From contig CAWGFO010000012.1 of assembly GCA_963821925.1 (NCBI GenBank), positions 10,331-74,330 of the forward strand: 64,000 nt of DNA. The letters run 5' to 3'. This DNA comes from JAOUEA01 sp963821925 (lineage in GTDB: Bacteria; Actinomycetota; UBA4738; HRBIN12). This document shows positions 24,356 to 32,996 of this stretch, in pieces. Under the pieces are notes generated by a model. The model saw only the letters and a list, made by a program, of their open reading frames with translations, had not been told where the DNA came from and did no database searches. Position 1 is the first letter of the stretch; each line of letters starts with the position of its first letter. The position numbers and the translations under genes are program-made.

Positions 24356-25444
24356 ATGCATGCTGGTTCCATGGCGGCGCACCCCGTCCCGAGAGCCGAT
24401 GGCGCACCGACGAACGGCGAACTGGGAGAGCTGCTCCGCCGTGCGGCGGCCGACGAGTCCGGTCACCGGCGGCTCGCCCTGGAGCGCGCCTCGCGGGCCG
24501 CGATGTTCTGGCCCGAGGAGGCCGCGGCGCTCGCCGCGGAGGGTCGGTCGCTCACCGAACTGACCGGGGTCGGGCCGTGGGTCGACGCCCAGCTGCACGG
24601 CTGGATCGAGGATCCGCCGCCCGCGCCCGAGCCGGACGAGACGCGGGTCGGGTACCTCACTCACGCGGAGGTCCTCCGCGTCCTGCGCGAGGACCCGTCG
24701 TGGGAGACGACCCCGCACGCGGATCTCCAGGTGCACAGCACCGACAGCGACGGCGGGCTGCCGCTCGCCGAGATGGCGGAGGCCGCCCGCCTCGAGGGCC
24801 GGACCTTCATCGCGGCCACGGACCACTCGCGGAGCCTGACGATCGCGCACGGTCAGGACGGCGAGCGGCTCGCCGACCAGGGCCGGAGGATCGACGCGTT
24901 GAACGCTTCCTACGCCGAGGCGGGAGCATCGTTCCGCGTGCTCAGGTCGATCGAGATGGACGTCTTCGACGACGGCGCGGCCGACATGACGGCCGAGGAG
25001 CTCGCCGGGCTCGATCTCGTGCTCGGCGCCTTCCACTCGAAGCTGCGCGTGCGCGAGGACGCGACCCCGCGATACCTCGCCGCGCTGCGGAACCCGACCG
25101 TGCACGTGCTCGCCCACCCGAAGGCCCGGATGTACGGGAGGCGCACCGGACTCACGGCCGACTGGCCGCGCGTGTTCGAGGAGGCGGCCCGACTGGGCAA
25201 GGCCGTCGAGTTGGACGCCACGCCCTACCGCCAGGACCTGAACGTCGAGCTGGCCGCGATCGCCGTGGCGGCAGGCGTGGAGTGGTTCTCGATGGGGACC
25301 GATGCCCACGGCCCCGGAGAACTCGCGAACCTGCCCTTCGGGATGGCCACCGCCGCGCTCGCAGGCGTCCGGCGTGACCAGCTGCTGATCTACCGGACCG
25401 CCGAGCAGGTCAGCGCATGGGCGAGGGAGCTGAACGGGCGATGA
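24356..25444 (+). CDS. PHP-domain hydrolase with helix-hairpin-helix, PolX-like
   Basis: 362 residues. Residues about 20-85 resemble the PolX fingers with a helix-hairpin-helix (LTELTGVGPWVDAQL). The rest is a PHP domain with every expected metal ligand: HADLQVHSTDSDG, AATDHS, RSIEMDVFDDG, LGAFHSK, HVLAHPKARM and SMGTDAHG. The polymerase palm between them is absent, so it is a stand-alone PHP nuclease/phosphoesterase. Start is ATG 24356 or 24371; neither has an SD. Its stop overlaps the next ATG (ATGA), coupling it to a LigD-type polymerase gene, which suggests a DNA-repair role (inference). Confidence 0.85.
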   Translation: MHAGSMAAHPVPRADGAPTNGELGELLRRAAADESGHRRLALERASRAAMFWPEEAAALAAEGRSLTELTGVGPWVDAQLHGWIEDPPPAPEPDETRVGYLTHAEVLRVLREDPSWETTPHADLQVHSTDSDGGLPLAEMAEAARLEGRTFIAATDHSRSLTIAHGQDGERLADQGRRIDALNASYAEAGASFRVLRSIEMDVFDDGAADMTAEELAGLDLVLGAFHSKLRVREDATPRYLAALRNPTVHVLAHPKARMYGRRTGLTADWPRVFEEAARLGKAVELDATPYRQDLNVELAAIAVAAGVEWFSMGTDAHGPGELANLPFGMATAALAGVRRDQLLIYRTAEQVSAWARELNGR

Positions 25445-26323
25445 CGCGACGGGTGGAGGTCAGCCGACCCGACAAGGTGCTCTGGCCGGCGCTCGGCGTC
25501 ACGAAGCAGGCCTACGCCGACTACCTCGCGTCGGTGGGCGAGCACATGCTTCCCTGGCTCCGGCGCCGTCCCCTCACCCTCGTCCGAGCGCCGGACGGGA
25601 TCGACGGGCAGCGCTACTTCCAGAAAGACACCCCGAACTACGCGCCGGGGTGGATCCGGACGGTCAGCATCCCCGCGCCGAGCGCGAAGCGCGACGTCCG
25701 CTACACGATCTGCGACGACGCGGCGACGCTCCGCTGGCTGGGGAACCAGGCGGCCCTGGAGTTCCATCCGGCGCCGGTCCGCGTCGGACCGGCTCGACCG
25801 CCCGGATCAGCTCGTCGTCGACATCGACCCGCCGGAGGGCGCGTTCGACGCCGCGGTCGAGGTGGCCGGGCTCGTGCTGGAGGTGCTCGACGACGTCGGG
25901 CTCGACGCACTCGTCAAGACCACGGGGGGCAAGGGGCTCCACGTGGTCGTCCCGATCGAACGGCGGACCCGCCAGGAGGGGCTCCGGCGAGCGGCGGCCG
26001 CGATCACGTCGACCGTGGTCGCGCGCCGGCCCGAGCTCGTGACCGACGAATTCCGCAAGGCCAAACGCGGCGAGCGCGTGATGCTCGACCCGTCCCGGAA
26101 CGGGGTGGGTGCCACCATCGTTGCGCCGTACTCCCCTCGCGCACGGCCGGAGGGAACGGTGTCCTTCCCGGTCGCGGCGGGCGACCTGTCGTCGATCGCC
26201 CCGGGGGACTTCACGCTCCGCACGGTCCCCGGGCTCCTGGACGGTCCCGGGCCGCGAGCATGGGCCCGCGCGGCGCGGCGCCGACCGCAGCGGCTGCCCT
26301 CACGGCTCCTCGATGAGGGGTGA
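25441..26323 (+). pseudogene. LigD-type polymerase/primase domain, frameshifted as written
   Basis: Archaeo-eukaryotic-primase-like polymerase domain as in bacterial NHEJ LigD, stand-alone. The first frame gives VSRPDKVLWPALGVTKQAY, YFQKDTPNYAPGWI and LRWLGNQAALEFHP; the second frame resumes with DRLDRPDQLVVDIDPPEG (catalytic Asp pair), KTTGGKGLHVVVPI, FRKAKRGERVMLDPSRN and TIVAPYSPRARPEGTVSFP. A single extra base near 25775-25800 separates them; all later catalytic motifs are intact, so a sequencing error is at least as likely as a real mutation. About 293 residues if repaired. Coupled by ATGA to the PHP gene. No ligase or Ku gene adjoins. Confidence 0.82.
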
Positions 26324-26329
26324 TACCGT
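26324..26329 (+). promoter_or_regulatory. Extended -10 TGATACCGT before the amine oxidase fragment
   Basis: TGATACCGT (26321-26329) ends 8 nt before ATG at 26338 with no SD. Confidence 0.45.
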
Positions 26330-26337
26330 CCCGCGCC

Positions 26338-26612
26338 ATGGACGCAGACGTCGTCGTGATCGGGGCCGGGTTCGCGGGGATCGCGGCCGCGCGGGACCTG
26401 CAGGAGGCCGGGCGCCGGGTGCTGGTGCTCGAGGCGCGCGACCGGATCGGCGGACGCACCTGGTACCGGGAGATCCCCGAGACCGGGGTGTGGGCGGAGT
26501 ACGGCGGCATGTTCTTCTCGCGGGCCACGCAGCCACACCTGGCCCGGGAGATCGAGCGGTACGCGATCGCGGTGACGCCCGCCGGCGACCCGGAAGTCGT
26601 GTCCTGGATCCG
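26338..26612 (+). pseudogene. Flavin amine oxidase, N-terminal fragment
   Basis: About 90 residues: FAD loop VVVIGAGFAGIAAARDLQEAG, then VLVLEARDRIGGRTW and WAEYGGMFFS, the start of a monoamine oxidase-like protein of usually about 450 residues. After GDPEVVSW the family similarity ends and the sequence switches, out of frame, to the inside of an EAL domain. Either a deletion fused two genes or the assembly joined unrelated copies. End coordinate approximate. Confidence 0.8.
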
Positions 26613-27002
26613 GTGGACCAGCCCGAGCGCGCCCTCGCCACGCTGCACGAGCTCGCCGGGATCGGCGTCGGCCTGTCGGTCGACGACTTCGGGACCGGGT
26701 ACTCCTCGCTCGCCTACCTCCAACGCCTGCCGGTGGGCGAGCTGAAGATCGACCGCTCGTTCGTGATGCGTCTGGGCACCAGCGAGTCCGACGCCGAGAT
26801 CGTCCGCTCGACGGTCGAGCTGGGGCACAACCTGGGGCTCTCGATCGTGGCCGAGGGCGTCGAGGACGAGGCGTCGCTGACGTTCCTCGTGAACGCCGGC
26901 TGCGACGTGGCGCAGGGGTTCTACATCGCGCGGCCGATGCCTGCCGGCGACGTGCCGGCCTGGGTGCGCGGGTCAGCCTGGCCGATCCCCGTCGAGGTCT
27001 GA
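26613..27002 (+). pseudogene. EAL phosphodiesterase, C-terminal fragment
   Basis: About 125 residues of the second half of a cyclic-di-GMP EAL domain: LSVDDFGTGYSSLAYLQRL (the DDFGTG loop), ELKIDRSFVMRL, SIVAEGVEDEASLTFL and AQGFYIARPMP. The EAL motif itself and the N-terminal half are missing. No start codon with an SD lies in frame, so it is a broken 3' remnant. It abuts the amine oxidase fragment in a different frame. Start coordinate approximate. Confidence 0.85.
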
Positions 27003-27005
27003 CCC

Positions 27006-27658
27006 TCAGGCGATCAGGACGACGGGGCGACCTTCTCCTTGCCGGAGATAGAGGTCGATCGCCACGCTCGTCACGGCAGCCCATACGCACCAGAGCGAGG
27101 TGAGCCCGTCCACGGTGAGCCATGCCAGCATCGTGACGGCCAGCGAGGTTCGAGATCGCCGAAGTACCTGATCAGTCGATCGCTCGACACGAGCAGCGCA
27201 CCGCACGCCGCGATCACGTAGAGGACTCCGGCGAGGTCGCCTCCGGGGATCACGACGAAGTAGGCGATGTGGAGTCCGTCGATGGCGGCATCCACGGGAC
27301 CGCGCACGAGCGCGATGAACAGCATCAGCGCGGCGGCGACCCCCACGGCCGCGAGGCCCGTCATGATCGTCCGTCGCTTCCGCGACGGCTCGACCCCGCG
27401 CACGGCGAGCGGGACCCACACCGGCAGGACGAACGCGATCGCGAGGTAGACCCAGATCGCCCCATCACCCAGGCTCGCCGATCCCGACCCCTCCAGCCCA
27501 CGCCAGACGAACACTTCGATCAGCGTGTGGATCCCGAGGAGGAGCGGGAGGGAGGCGAGGGGCATCTCCTCCGGCGACCGAGCCCGGCGGATCGCGTCGA
27601 CGCCGACGGCGGTCACCGCGACGCCGGCGACCAGGTCGACCTCGGGAGAGAAGCACAT
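27006..27658 (-). pseudogene. DUF6629-like membrane protein, frameshifted as written
   Basis: Begins MCFSPEVDLVAGVAVTAVG and continues PLASLPLLLGIHTLIEVFVW, IAFVLPVWVPLAVRGVEPSR and LYVIAACGALLVSSDRLI with about seven helices, the pattern I associate with DUF6629. Near 27147 the frame breaks, and TSLWCVWAAVTSVAIDLYLR, the expected C-terminal helix, continues in another frame to the stop at 27006. Net change is one missing base (or two extra), unlike the +1 errors elsewhere. About 215 residues if repaired. Function unknown. Confidence 0.72.
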
Positions 27659-27720
27659 CTGCGCTCCACCCTGTCACATAGAGGAGGCGACACGGCCGGT
27701 CGGCGCACGAACCCCGGGCC

Positions 27721-27726
27721 TATCCT
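27721..27726 (+). promoter_or_regulatory. -10 box TATCCT, leaderless start of the SQR-like gene
   Basis: TATCCT ends 6 nt before ATG at 27733; no SD. Confidence 0.55.
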
Positions 27727-27732
27727 GGCGCC

Positions 27733-28869
27733 ATGACTACCTCGGTGCTCGTCCTCGGTGCGGGCTTCGGCGGTCTCGAACTCTCGAGTCGCCTCTCGCA
27801 GGAGCTCGGCGACCAGGTCGAGGTCACCCTGATCGATCGCGCCGACGCGTTCGTGTTCGGCTTCTCGAAACTCGACGTGCTGTTCGGGAAGCGGGAACCG
27901 CAGGCCGTCCGCATCCCGTACGAGGAGATCGCCCACCCGCAGATCCGGTTCCGGCAGGAGACGATCACCTCGATCGACCCGGAAGCTCGGCGCGTCGTGA
28001 CCGACCTCGACACCTACGAAGCCGACATCGTCGTGGTGGCCCTGGGGGCCGACTACGACCTCGCGGCCACGCCCGGTCTGACCGAGGCCGGGAACGAGTT
28101 CTACACGGTCGCCGGCGCCGAGACCCTCAGCCGCCGGCTCCCCACGTTCTCGACGGGAACGGCGATCGTCGGCGTCTGCGGCGCCCCGTTCAAGTGCCCA
28201 CCGGCACCGAGCGAGGCCGCGATCCTGCTCGACGAGTACCTGCGCGAGCGCGGCGTCCGCGACGACGTCCGGATCCAGGTGGTCATCCCGTTCGGCACCC
28301 CGGTCCCTCCGTCGCCGGCGACCTCTGATGCGCTCCTCGCTGCGTTCGCCGAACGGGACGTCGAGTTCATCGCCGGCCACCGGGTGGCGGCGCTGGACCC
28401 GGACACGGGCGACGCGATCCTCGACGACGGCACGCGCCTTCCGTGCGACCTGTTCCTCGGGATCCCGGTACATCGAGCTCCGTCCGTGGTCGTCGACGCA
28501 GGCATGACGGAAGACGGGTGGATCCCCGTCGATCCCCACACCCTCGCCACGCGGTTCCCGGGCGTGTACGCCGTGGGCGACGTCACGAGCGTCGGCACGC
28601 CGAAGGCGGGGGTGTTCGCCGAGCGCGCCGCCCGCGTCGTGGCCGATCAGCTGATCGCCCGGATCCGCGGCGCCGAGGAGCCGCCGGGCTTCGACGGCAC
28701 CGGCTCGTGCTACATCGAGTTCGGCGATCGGCGGGTCGCGCGGATCGACGTGGACTTCTTCTCGACCCCAGGCCATCCGACCGGTGTCTTCACGGCACCG
28801 ACACCGGAGATGGCCACCGACAAGGTCGGATTCGGCTCGAGCCGCCGCTCCCGCTGGTTCGGCGCCTAG
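27733..28869 (+). CDS. SQR/FCSD-like FAD-dependent oxidoreductase
   Basis: 378 residues. VLVLGAGFGGLELSSRL at the N-terminus, FGFSKLDVLFGK, VVVALGADYDLAATPGL, then GVCGAPFKCPPAPSEAA, whose Cys pair and PAPxE motif are typical of sulfide:quinone oxidoreductases and flavocytochrome c sulfide dehydrogenases, and the FAD-binding VYAVGDVTSVGTPKAGVFAE. Whether it oxidises sulfide depends on a third cysteine I cannot place, so a type III/VI-like or general quinone reductase role is possible. The 3' end overlaps the Nudix gene by 4 bp. Confidence 0.85.
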   Translation: MTTSVLVLGAGFGGLELSSRLSQELGDQVEVTLIDRADAFVFGFSKLDVLFGKREPQAVRIPYEEIAHPQIRFRQETITSIDPEARRVVTDLDTYEADIVVVALGADYDLAATPGLTEAGNEFYTVAGAETLSRRLPTFSTGTAIVGVCGAPFKCPPAPSEAAILLDEYLRERGVRDDVRIQVVIPFGTPVPPSPATSDALLAAFAERDVEFIAGHRVAALDPDTGDAILDDGTRLPCDLFLGIPVHRAPSVVVDAGMTEDGWIPVDPHTLATRFPGVYAVGDVTSVGTPKAGVFAERAARVVADQLIARIRGAEEPPGFDGTGSCYIEFGDRRVARIDVDFFSTPGHPTGVFTAPTPEMATDKVGFGSSRRSRWFGA

Positions 28870-29384
28870 CCCGATCCGGTCCCCTCGCCGGCCAGCGCCG
28901 CTTCGAGTCGGTCGAGGAACGGCGCCTGCGCGTCCTTGATCTTGACGCGGGCCTTCTTCAGCCGGAACCACTCGACCCGGTCGATCTCGGGGAACGTCTG
29001 GATCCGACCGGAACGTGGCGGCCACTCCATCTCGAAGGTGTTGCTCACCGCGTCGGCGGGATCGAGCGCGCCCTCGACCGCCCACGCGAACACGACCTTG
29101 CCGGACCTCTGGCGGATGTCGCCGAGCTCGATCAGCGTGGCGTCGTCGGGGAGCGGGTGACCCGTCTCCTCGGCGAATTCGCGCCGAGCGACCGCCTCCA
29201 GCTCCTCGCCGGACTCCACCTCGCCCTTGAGCACCGTCCAGTCGCCCTCGTCCTTGCGGGCCCAGTACGGGCTCCCGGGGTGGCCGAGCAGCACCTCGAT
29301 GTGTCCACCACGCCGGCGCCACATGAGGATCCCGGCGCTGAGCCGGCCCGCCTTGTTCACCTTGGGCTTGCGGGGGCGCGCCAT
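28866..29384 (-). CDS. Nudix hydrolase
   Basis: 172 residues. Complete Nudix box GEVESGEELEAVARREFAEE then TG (Gx5Ex7REUxEExGU), after KAGRLSAGILMWRRRGG and HPGSPYWARKDEGDWTVLKG. The HPG..W..KD..W...KGE pattern matches the subgroup close to bis-tetraphosphate/8-oxo-dGTP hydrolases found beside polyphosphate or histidine-phosphatase proteins. Cleaves nucleoside diphosphate-X bonds; the substrate is not deducible. Start ATG 29384. Confidence 0.92.
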   Translation of the reverse strand: MARPRKPKVNKAGRLSAGILMWRRRGGHIEVLLGHPGSPYWARKDEGDWTVLKGEVESGEELEAVARREFAEETGHPLPDDATLIELGDIRQRSGKVVFAWAVEGALDPADAVSNTFEMEWPPRSGRIQTFPEIDRVEWFRLKKARVKIKDAQAPFLDRLEAALAGEGTGSG

Positions 29385-29415
29385 CGTTCGATGATGCCAC
29401 GGCCGCCTGCCGATC

Positions 29416-29631
29416 TCAGTCGCGCATGCGTCCGGCGAACCATCCGGCGAGGAACGCGAGGGCCGCGAACGCCGTCAACAACAGCCACAGCGGCCACGTC
29501 ACGTCGAAGAACAGGATCTGCAGCTTCGTGTCGCCGGTGTTCTGGAGGATCACGATCACCAGCAGCACCACCAGTACGCCGATCACGATCGACTTGACCG
29601 ACCTCCCTCGCTTCTCGCCTCCGTTGCTCAT
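29416..29631 (-). CDS. LapA-domain small membrane protein
   Basis: 71 residues, two transmembrane helices (about 14-30 and 46-66) with QNTGDTKLQILFFDVTWPLW between them, the pattern of the LapA/DUF1049 family (QN...V.F.F......L.....A...G). Assists envelope assembly in proteobacteria; role here unknown. GGGGAGG lies 5 nt upstream of ATG. Downstream of the Nudix gene only by convention of strand; 31-bp gap. Confidence 0.82.
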   Translation of the reverse strand: MSNGGEKRGRSVKSIVIGVLVVLLVIVILQNTGDTKLQILFFDVTWPLWLLLTAFAALAFLAGWFAGRMRD

Positions 29632-29718
29632 ACGGGCCTCCCCTGGATCTCCGAAGCATCGCGCATGGGGGACGGACCTCCCGTAGCCGGGGAGGATCGG
29701 CGCCAGGCGCTGCCCGGC

Positions 29719-29724
29719 TATCCT
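29719..29724 (+). promoter_or_regulatory. -10 box TATCCT, leaderless start of the LLM gene
   Basis: TATCCT ends 6 nt before GTG at 29731; no SD. Confidence 0.55.
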
Positions 29725-29730
29725 TCGCCC

Positions 29731-30765
29731 GTGCGCATCGGGATCCATCTTCGGCACTGGGAGGGAACCCCTCGGGACCTGGTGCCGCTCGCACGCGAGG
29801 CCGAGGCCCGCGGCCTCGACTCCGTCTGGATGTCGGAGACCTGGGGATCCGACGCCATGGTGCTCGCCACCTGGGTGGCCGCCCATACCGAACGCATCGG
29901 GGTCGGCGTGGGCGTCGCCCAGATGCCGGCCCGCACCCCCGCGAACGCCGCGATGGGTGCGATCACGATCGACCACCTGAGCGGCGGGCGGTTCCGGCTC
30001 GGCCTCGGGACTTCGGGGCCGCAGGTGGCCGAGGGGTGGCACGGCACGGTGTTCGACCACCCGCTCGAACGCACCCGTGAGTACGTCGACATCGTGCGTG
30101 CGATCGTGGCCCGCGAGGCACCGGTTGCCTACGAGGGCCGCCACTACCGGCTGCCGGCCGTCGGCGGAACCGGCCTCGGCAAGCCCCTCAAGACGAACGT
30201 GCGGCCGCTGCGATCCGCGGTCCCGATCTACCTCGCATCGATGGGACCGCGGAACGTCGCCCTCACGGCCGAGATCGCCGACGGGTGGATGCCGCTGCTC
30301 TACTCCCCCGAGCACGCCGGCGTGTTCGCTGGGTCGCTGCGGGAGGGGTCCGTCGCCCGGGACCCGACGCTCGGCGCACTCGACATCGCGCCGATGGCCT
30401 GGGTCGCGATCGGCGACGATCTCGACGCCTGCCGCGACACGATCCGCTCGCTGATATCCCTCTACGTCGGCGCCTTCGGATCGAGGGAGACGAACTACTA
30501 TCATGCGCTCGTCGCGCGCTGCGGCTACGAGGCCGAGGCCGCCCGGATCCAGGAGCTCGCGCTCGCGGGCAAGCGCGCCGAGGCCGCCGCCGCGGTGCCC
30601 GACCGGCTCGTCGACGAGTTCGCGCTGATCGGCCCGGTCCCGCGCGTCGCCGAGCGCCTGCAGGCGTATCGGGACGCAGGCGTCACGACGCTGCTGGTCC
30701 AGACCACCGACGTGGACACGATCGGCTCGATCGCCGCGGCCATCGAGCGAGGAGGCGTTTCGTGA
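29731..30765 (+). CDS. LLM-class F420-dependent oxidoreductase
   Basis: 344 residues, luciferase-like TIM barrel. Seen are LAREAEARGLDSVWMSE, ATWVAAHTERIGVGVGV, ITIDHLSGGRFRLGLGTSG and VPIYLASMGPRNVALTAEIADG, which together match the F420-dependent (mycobacterial-type) LLM branch. Reduces or oxidises a substrate with deazaflavin F420; substrate unknown. GTG start, leaderless. Its stop overlaps the GTG of the acyl-CoA dehydrogenase (GTGA), so the two form an operon. Confidence 0.88.
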   Translation: MRIGIHLRHWEGTPRDLVPLAREAEARGLDSVWMSETWGSDAMVLATWVAAHTERIGVGVGVAQMPARTPANAAMGAITIDHLSGGRFRLGLGTSGPQVAEGWHGTVFDHPLERTREYVDIVRAIVAREAPVAYEGRHYRLPAVGGTGLGKPLKTNVRPLRSAVPIYLASMGPRNVALTAEIADGWMPLLYSPEHAGVFAGSLREGSVARDPTLGALDIAPMAWVAIGDDLDACRDTIRSLISLYVGAFGSRETNYYHALVARCGYEAEAARIQELALAGKRAEAAAAVPDRLVDEFALIGPVPRVAERLQAYRDAGVTTLLVQTTDVDTIGSIAAAIERGGVS

Positions 30766-31919
30766 GGGTCACCCCGACCGATCCCGAGGCCGAACGCGAG
30801 CTCGTCGCGCTCGCGCACTCGTTCGCCGAACGCGAGATCCGCCCCGTGGCCGCGGCCCTCGACGAGGCGGAGGCCTTCCCGTGGGAGGTCTTCCACGCCG
30901 CGTGCGCGGTGGGCCTGGCGAGCGTCGACATACCGACCGAGTACGGCGGCATGGGGATCGAGAGCCTCCTCACCGCGTGCCTGATCACGGAAGAGCTGAC
31001 CTGGGGCGACAGCGGGGTCTCCGCGGTGATCAGCGGCAATGGGTTCTTCGCCGGTCCGATCCTCGCCTTGGGCACCGAGACGCAGAAGCAGGCGTGGGTC
31101 GTCCCGCTCACCGCGCCCGACGCCCCCGCGGCGGGCCTGGCCCTGACGGAGCCCGGCGCCGGGTCGGACGCCGCCGCGATCGTGACGCACGCGCGCCGGA
31201 CCGACGGCGGCTACCTGCTGAACGGCTCGAAGACGTGGATCTCGAACGCGCCCGACGCCGACCGCTACCTCGTCTACGCGACGGTGGAGCCCGGATCCCG
31301 GTCGCGCGGGATCACCACGTTCGTAGTGGCGAAGGGCGACGAGGGCTTCACGCTCGGCAAGAAGATCCCGAAGCTCGGCACGCGGTGCTGCCCCAGCGGA
31401 GAGCTGTTCTTCGACGACTGCTTCGTGGCCGAGGATCGCCGGATCGGCGATGAGGGGCAGGGGTTCCGCGGCGTGCTCGAGTGGTTCGATCGCTCTCGCG
31501 TACTGCTCGCGGCTGGCTCGTGCGGGGTCGGGCGCGCCGCCCTCGAGCACGCGGTCGCCTACGCGAACGAGCGCGAGGCCTTCGGCAAGAAGATCCACGA
31601 GTTCCAGGCGGTCTCGTTCCGGCTGGTGGACGCGAAGCTGAAGCTCGACCAGGCGCGGCTCCTCACCCACCACGCCGCCCGGCTCGCCGATGCCGGCGAG
31701 CCCTACACGACGGAGTCGGCGATGGCGAAGGTCGCCGCGAGCGAGGCCGCCTTCTTCGCGGCGTGGGCGGCGATGCAGACGCTCGGAGGGAACGGCTACT
31801 CGCGCGAGTTCCCGGTGGAGAAGCTGCTGCGCGACGCGAAGCTCGACGAGATCTGGGAAGGGACCAGCGACATCCAGCGCCTGATCGTGGCGCGATCGAT
31901 GTTCCGCGACGAAGGGTGA
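30762..31919 (+). CDS. Acyl-CoA dehydrogenase
   Basis: 385 residues, full length for the family. FAD motif LALTEPGAGSDAAAI, YLLNGSKTWISNA, the C-terminal helices with EREAFGKKIHEFQAVSFRL, and the catalytic base in LDEIWEGTSDIQRLIVAR (Glu before GT). Oxidises an acyl-CoA to the enoyl-CoA and passes electrons to ETF. GAGGAGG lies 6 nt before GTG at 30762, inside the upstream gene. Coupled to the LLM oxidoreductase, suggesting a shared catabolic pathway (inference). Confidence 0.93.
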   Translation: MRVTPTDPEAERELVALAHSFAEREIRPVAAALDEAEAFPWEVFHAACAVGLASVDIPTEYGGMGIESLLTACLITEELTWGDSGVSAVISGNGFFAGPILALGTETQKQAWVVPLTAPDAPAAGLALTEPGAGSDAAAIVTHARRTDGGYLLNGSKTWISNAPDADRYLVYATVEPGSRSRGITTFVVAKGDEGFTLGKKIPKLGTRCCPSGELFFDDCFVAEDRRIGDEGQGFRGVLEWFDRSRVLLAAGSCGVGRAALEHAVAYANEREAFGKKIHEFQAVSFRLVDAKLKLDQARLLTHHAARLADAGEPYTTESAMAKVAASEAAFFAAWAAMQTLGGNGYSREFPVEKLLRDAKLDEIWEGTSDIQRLIVARSMFRDEG

Positions 31920-32016
31920 GCGCGGCGGCGGAGCATGGACGTGCGGTCATCGCTCAACACGCTGAGGGCGTCAGGGGACCCGCCTGCCCGGGGTCGCCCT
32001 GGAGCGCATCAAGGCA

Positions 32017-32022
32017 TAGCCT
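32017..32022 (+). promoter_or_regulatory. -10 box TAGCCT upstream of the secreted PD40 gene
   Basis: TAGCCT lies about 50 nt before ATG 32072 in a 152-bp gap; here the message would carry a leader, and a good SD (GGAGG) is present, consistent with a leadered transcript. Confidence 0.4.
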
Positions 32023-32071
32023 GGTCCTCGCCAGAGCGTCACGCGAGCCCGTGTTTCTCGAACGGAGGTGC

Positions 32072-32947
32072 ATGCGTCGTTACCTGATCTTGCTGATCGC
32101 CTTGGCGAGCCTCGTGGCGTTCCCGGGCGCCGCGTCGGCGCAGTTCCCGGGAGCGAACGGCGCGATCGCGTTCAGCAGGGTGGTCGGCACCGGCGGTGGC
32201 ATCGCGACGATCTCGAGCCCCGGCGACACCCCAGCGATGCTCACGGCGTCGTGGGGCTTCGATCGGCAACCTTCGTACTCTCCCGACGGATCGCGCATCG
32301 TTTTCCTCAGGGGCACGAACGTCTGGGTCATGAACGCCGACGGCAGCGGGGCGACGCGATTGACGCGTGGACGCGAGGCCGAGCAGTGCCCAGGATGGTC
32401 GCCGGACGGCCAGACGATCGTCTACGAGCGCGGCCGTGACCTGTGGACGACCGACGCCGACGTTCCCGATCCGCACCGCCTCACGAACACACCGGCGTTC
32501 GACGAGTACTGCCCTTCATGGTCACCCGACGGGTCGACGATCGCGTTCATCATCGGAGGGCGACGGGACCACCGGTGGGACCTCGCGCTCATGGCGCCCG
32601 ACGGGACGGATCGACGTCGCATCACCTCCGACCGGCACGCCCAATTCGGCCCGGACTGGGCGCCCGACGGCTCGGTGGTCGTCTTCAACGAATACGATCA
32701 GTTCGGGTTCTCGTCGATCGTGACGATCACTCCCGACGGCGCCGATCGCACGGTCGTGTTCGAGGGAGGCGTCCGGGGCGCCTTCGACCCCGTCTTCTCG
32801 CCCGACGGGCTGTCGATCGCCTTCTGGCGCTCGACGCGGGACCACACGCACGTCTGGGTCGTCGGCGCCGATGGAAGCGACCCCACCCGGGCGACGATAG
32901 GACCGGCGGATGACGCGTTCCCTGGGTGGCAGCCGGTCACCACCTGA
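32072..32947 (+). CDS. Secreted TolB-like PD40 beta-propeller
   Basis: 291 residues. Signal peptide MRRYLILLIALASLVAFPG with cleavage after ASA at about residue 23, then six PD40 blades each with the motif W/YSPDGS..(I/V)(A/V)F (for instance PSYSPDGSRIVFLR, PGWSPDGQTIVYE, PSWSPDGSTIAFI, PDWAPDGSVVVFN). Same repeat class as the left-edge gene. GGAGG lies 5 nt before the ATG. Secreted binding or sensing protein of unknown ligand. Confidence 0.87.
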   Translation: MRRYLILLIALASLVAFPGAASAQFPGANGAIAFSRVVGTGGGIATISSPGDTPAMLTASWGFDRQPSYSPDGSRIVFLRGTNVWVMNADGSGATRLTRGREAEQCPGWSPDGQTIVYERGRDLWTTDADVPDPHRLTNTPAFDEYCPSWSPDGSTIAFIIGGRRDHRWDLALMAPDGTDRRRITSDRHAQFGPDWAPDGSVVVFNEYDQFGFSSIVTITPDGADRTVVFEGGVRGAFDPVFSPDGLSIAFWRSTRDHTHVWVVGADGSDPTRATIGPADDAFPGWQPVTT

Positions 32948-32996
32948 GCGTCGGCCTCGCTGTCGACCCTCCTGGGATGATCCGACGGAGCCGGCG

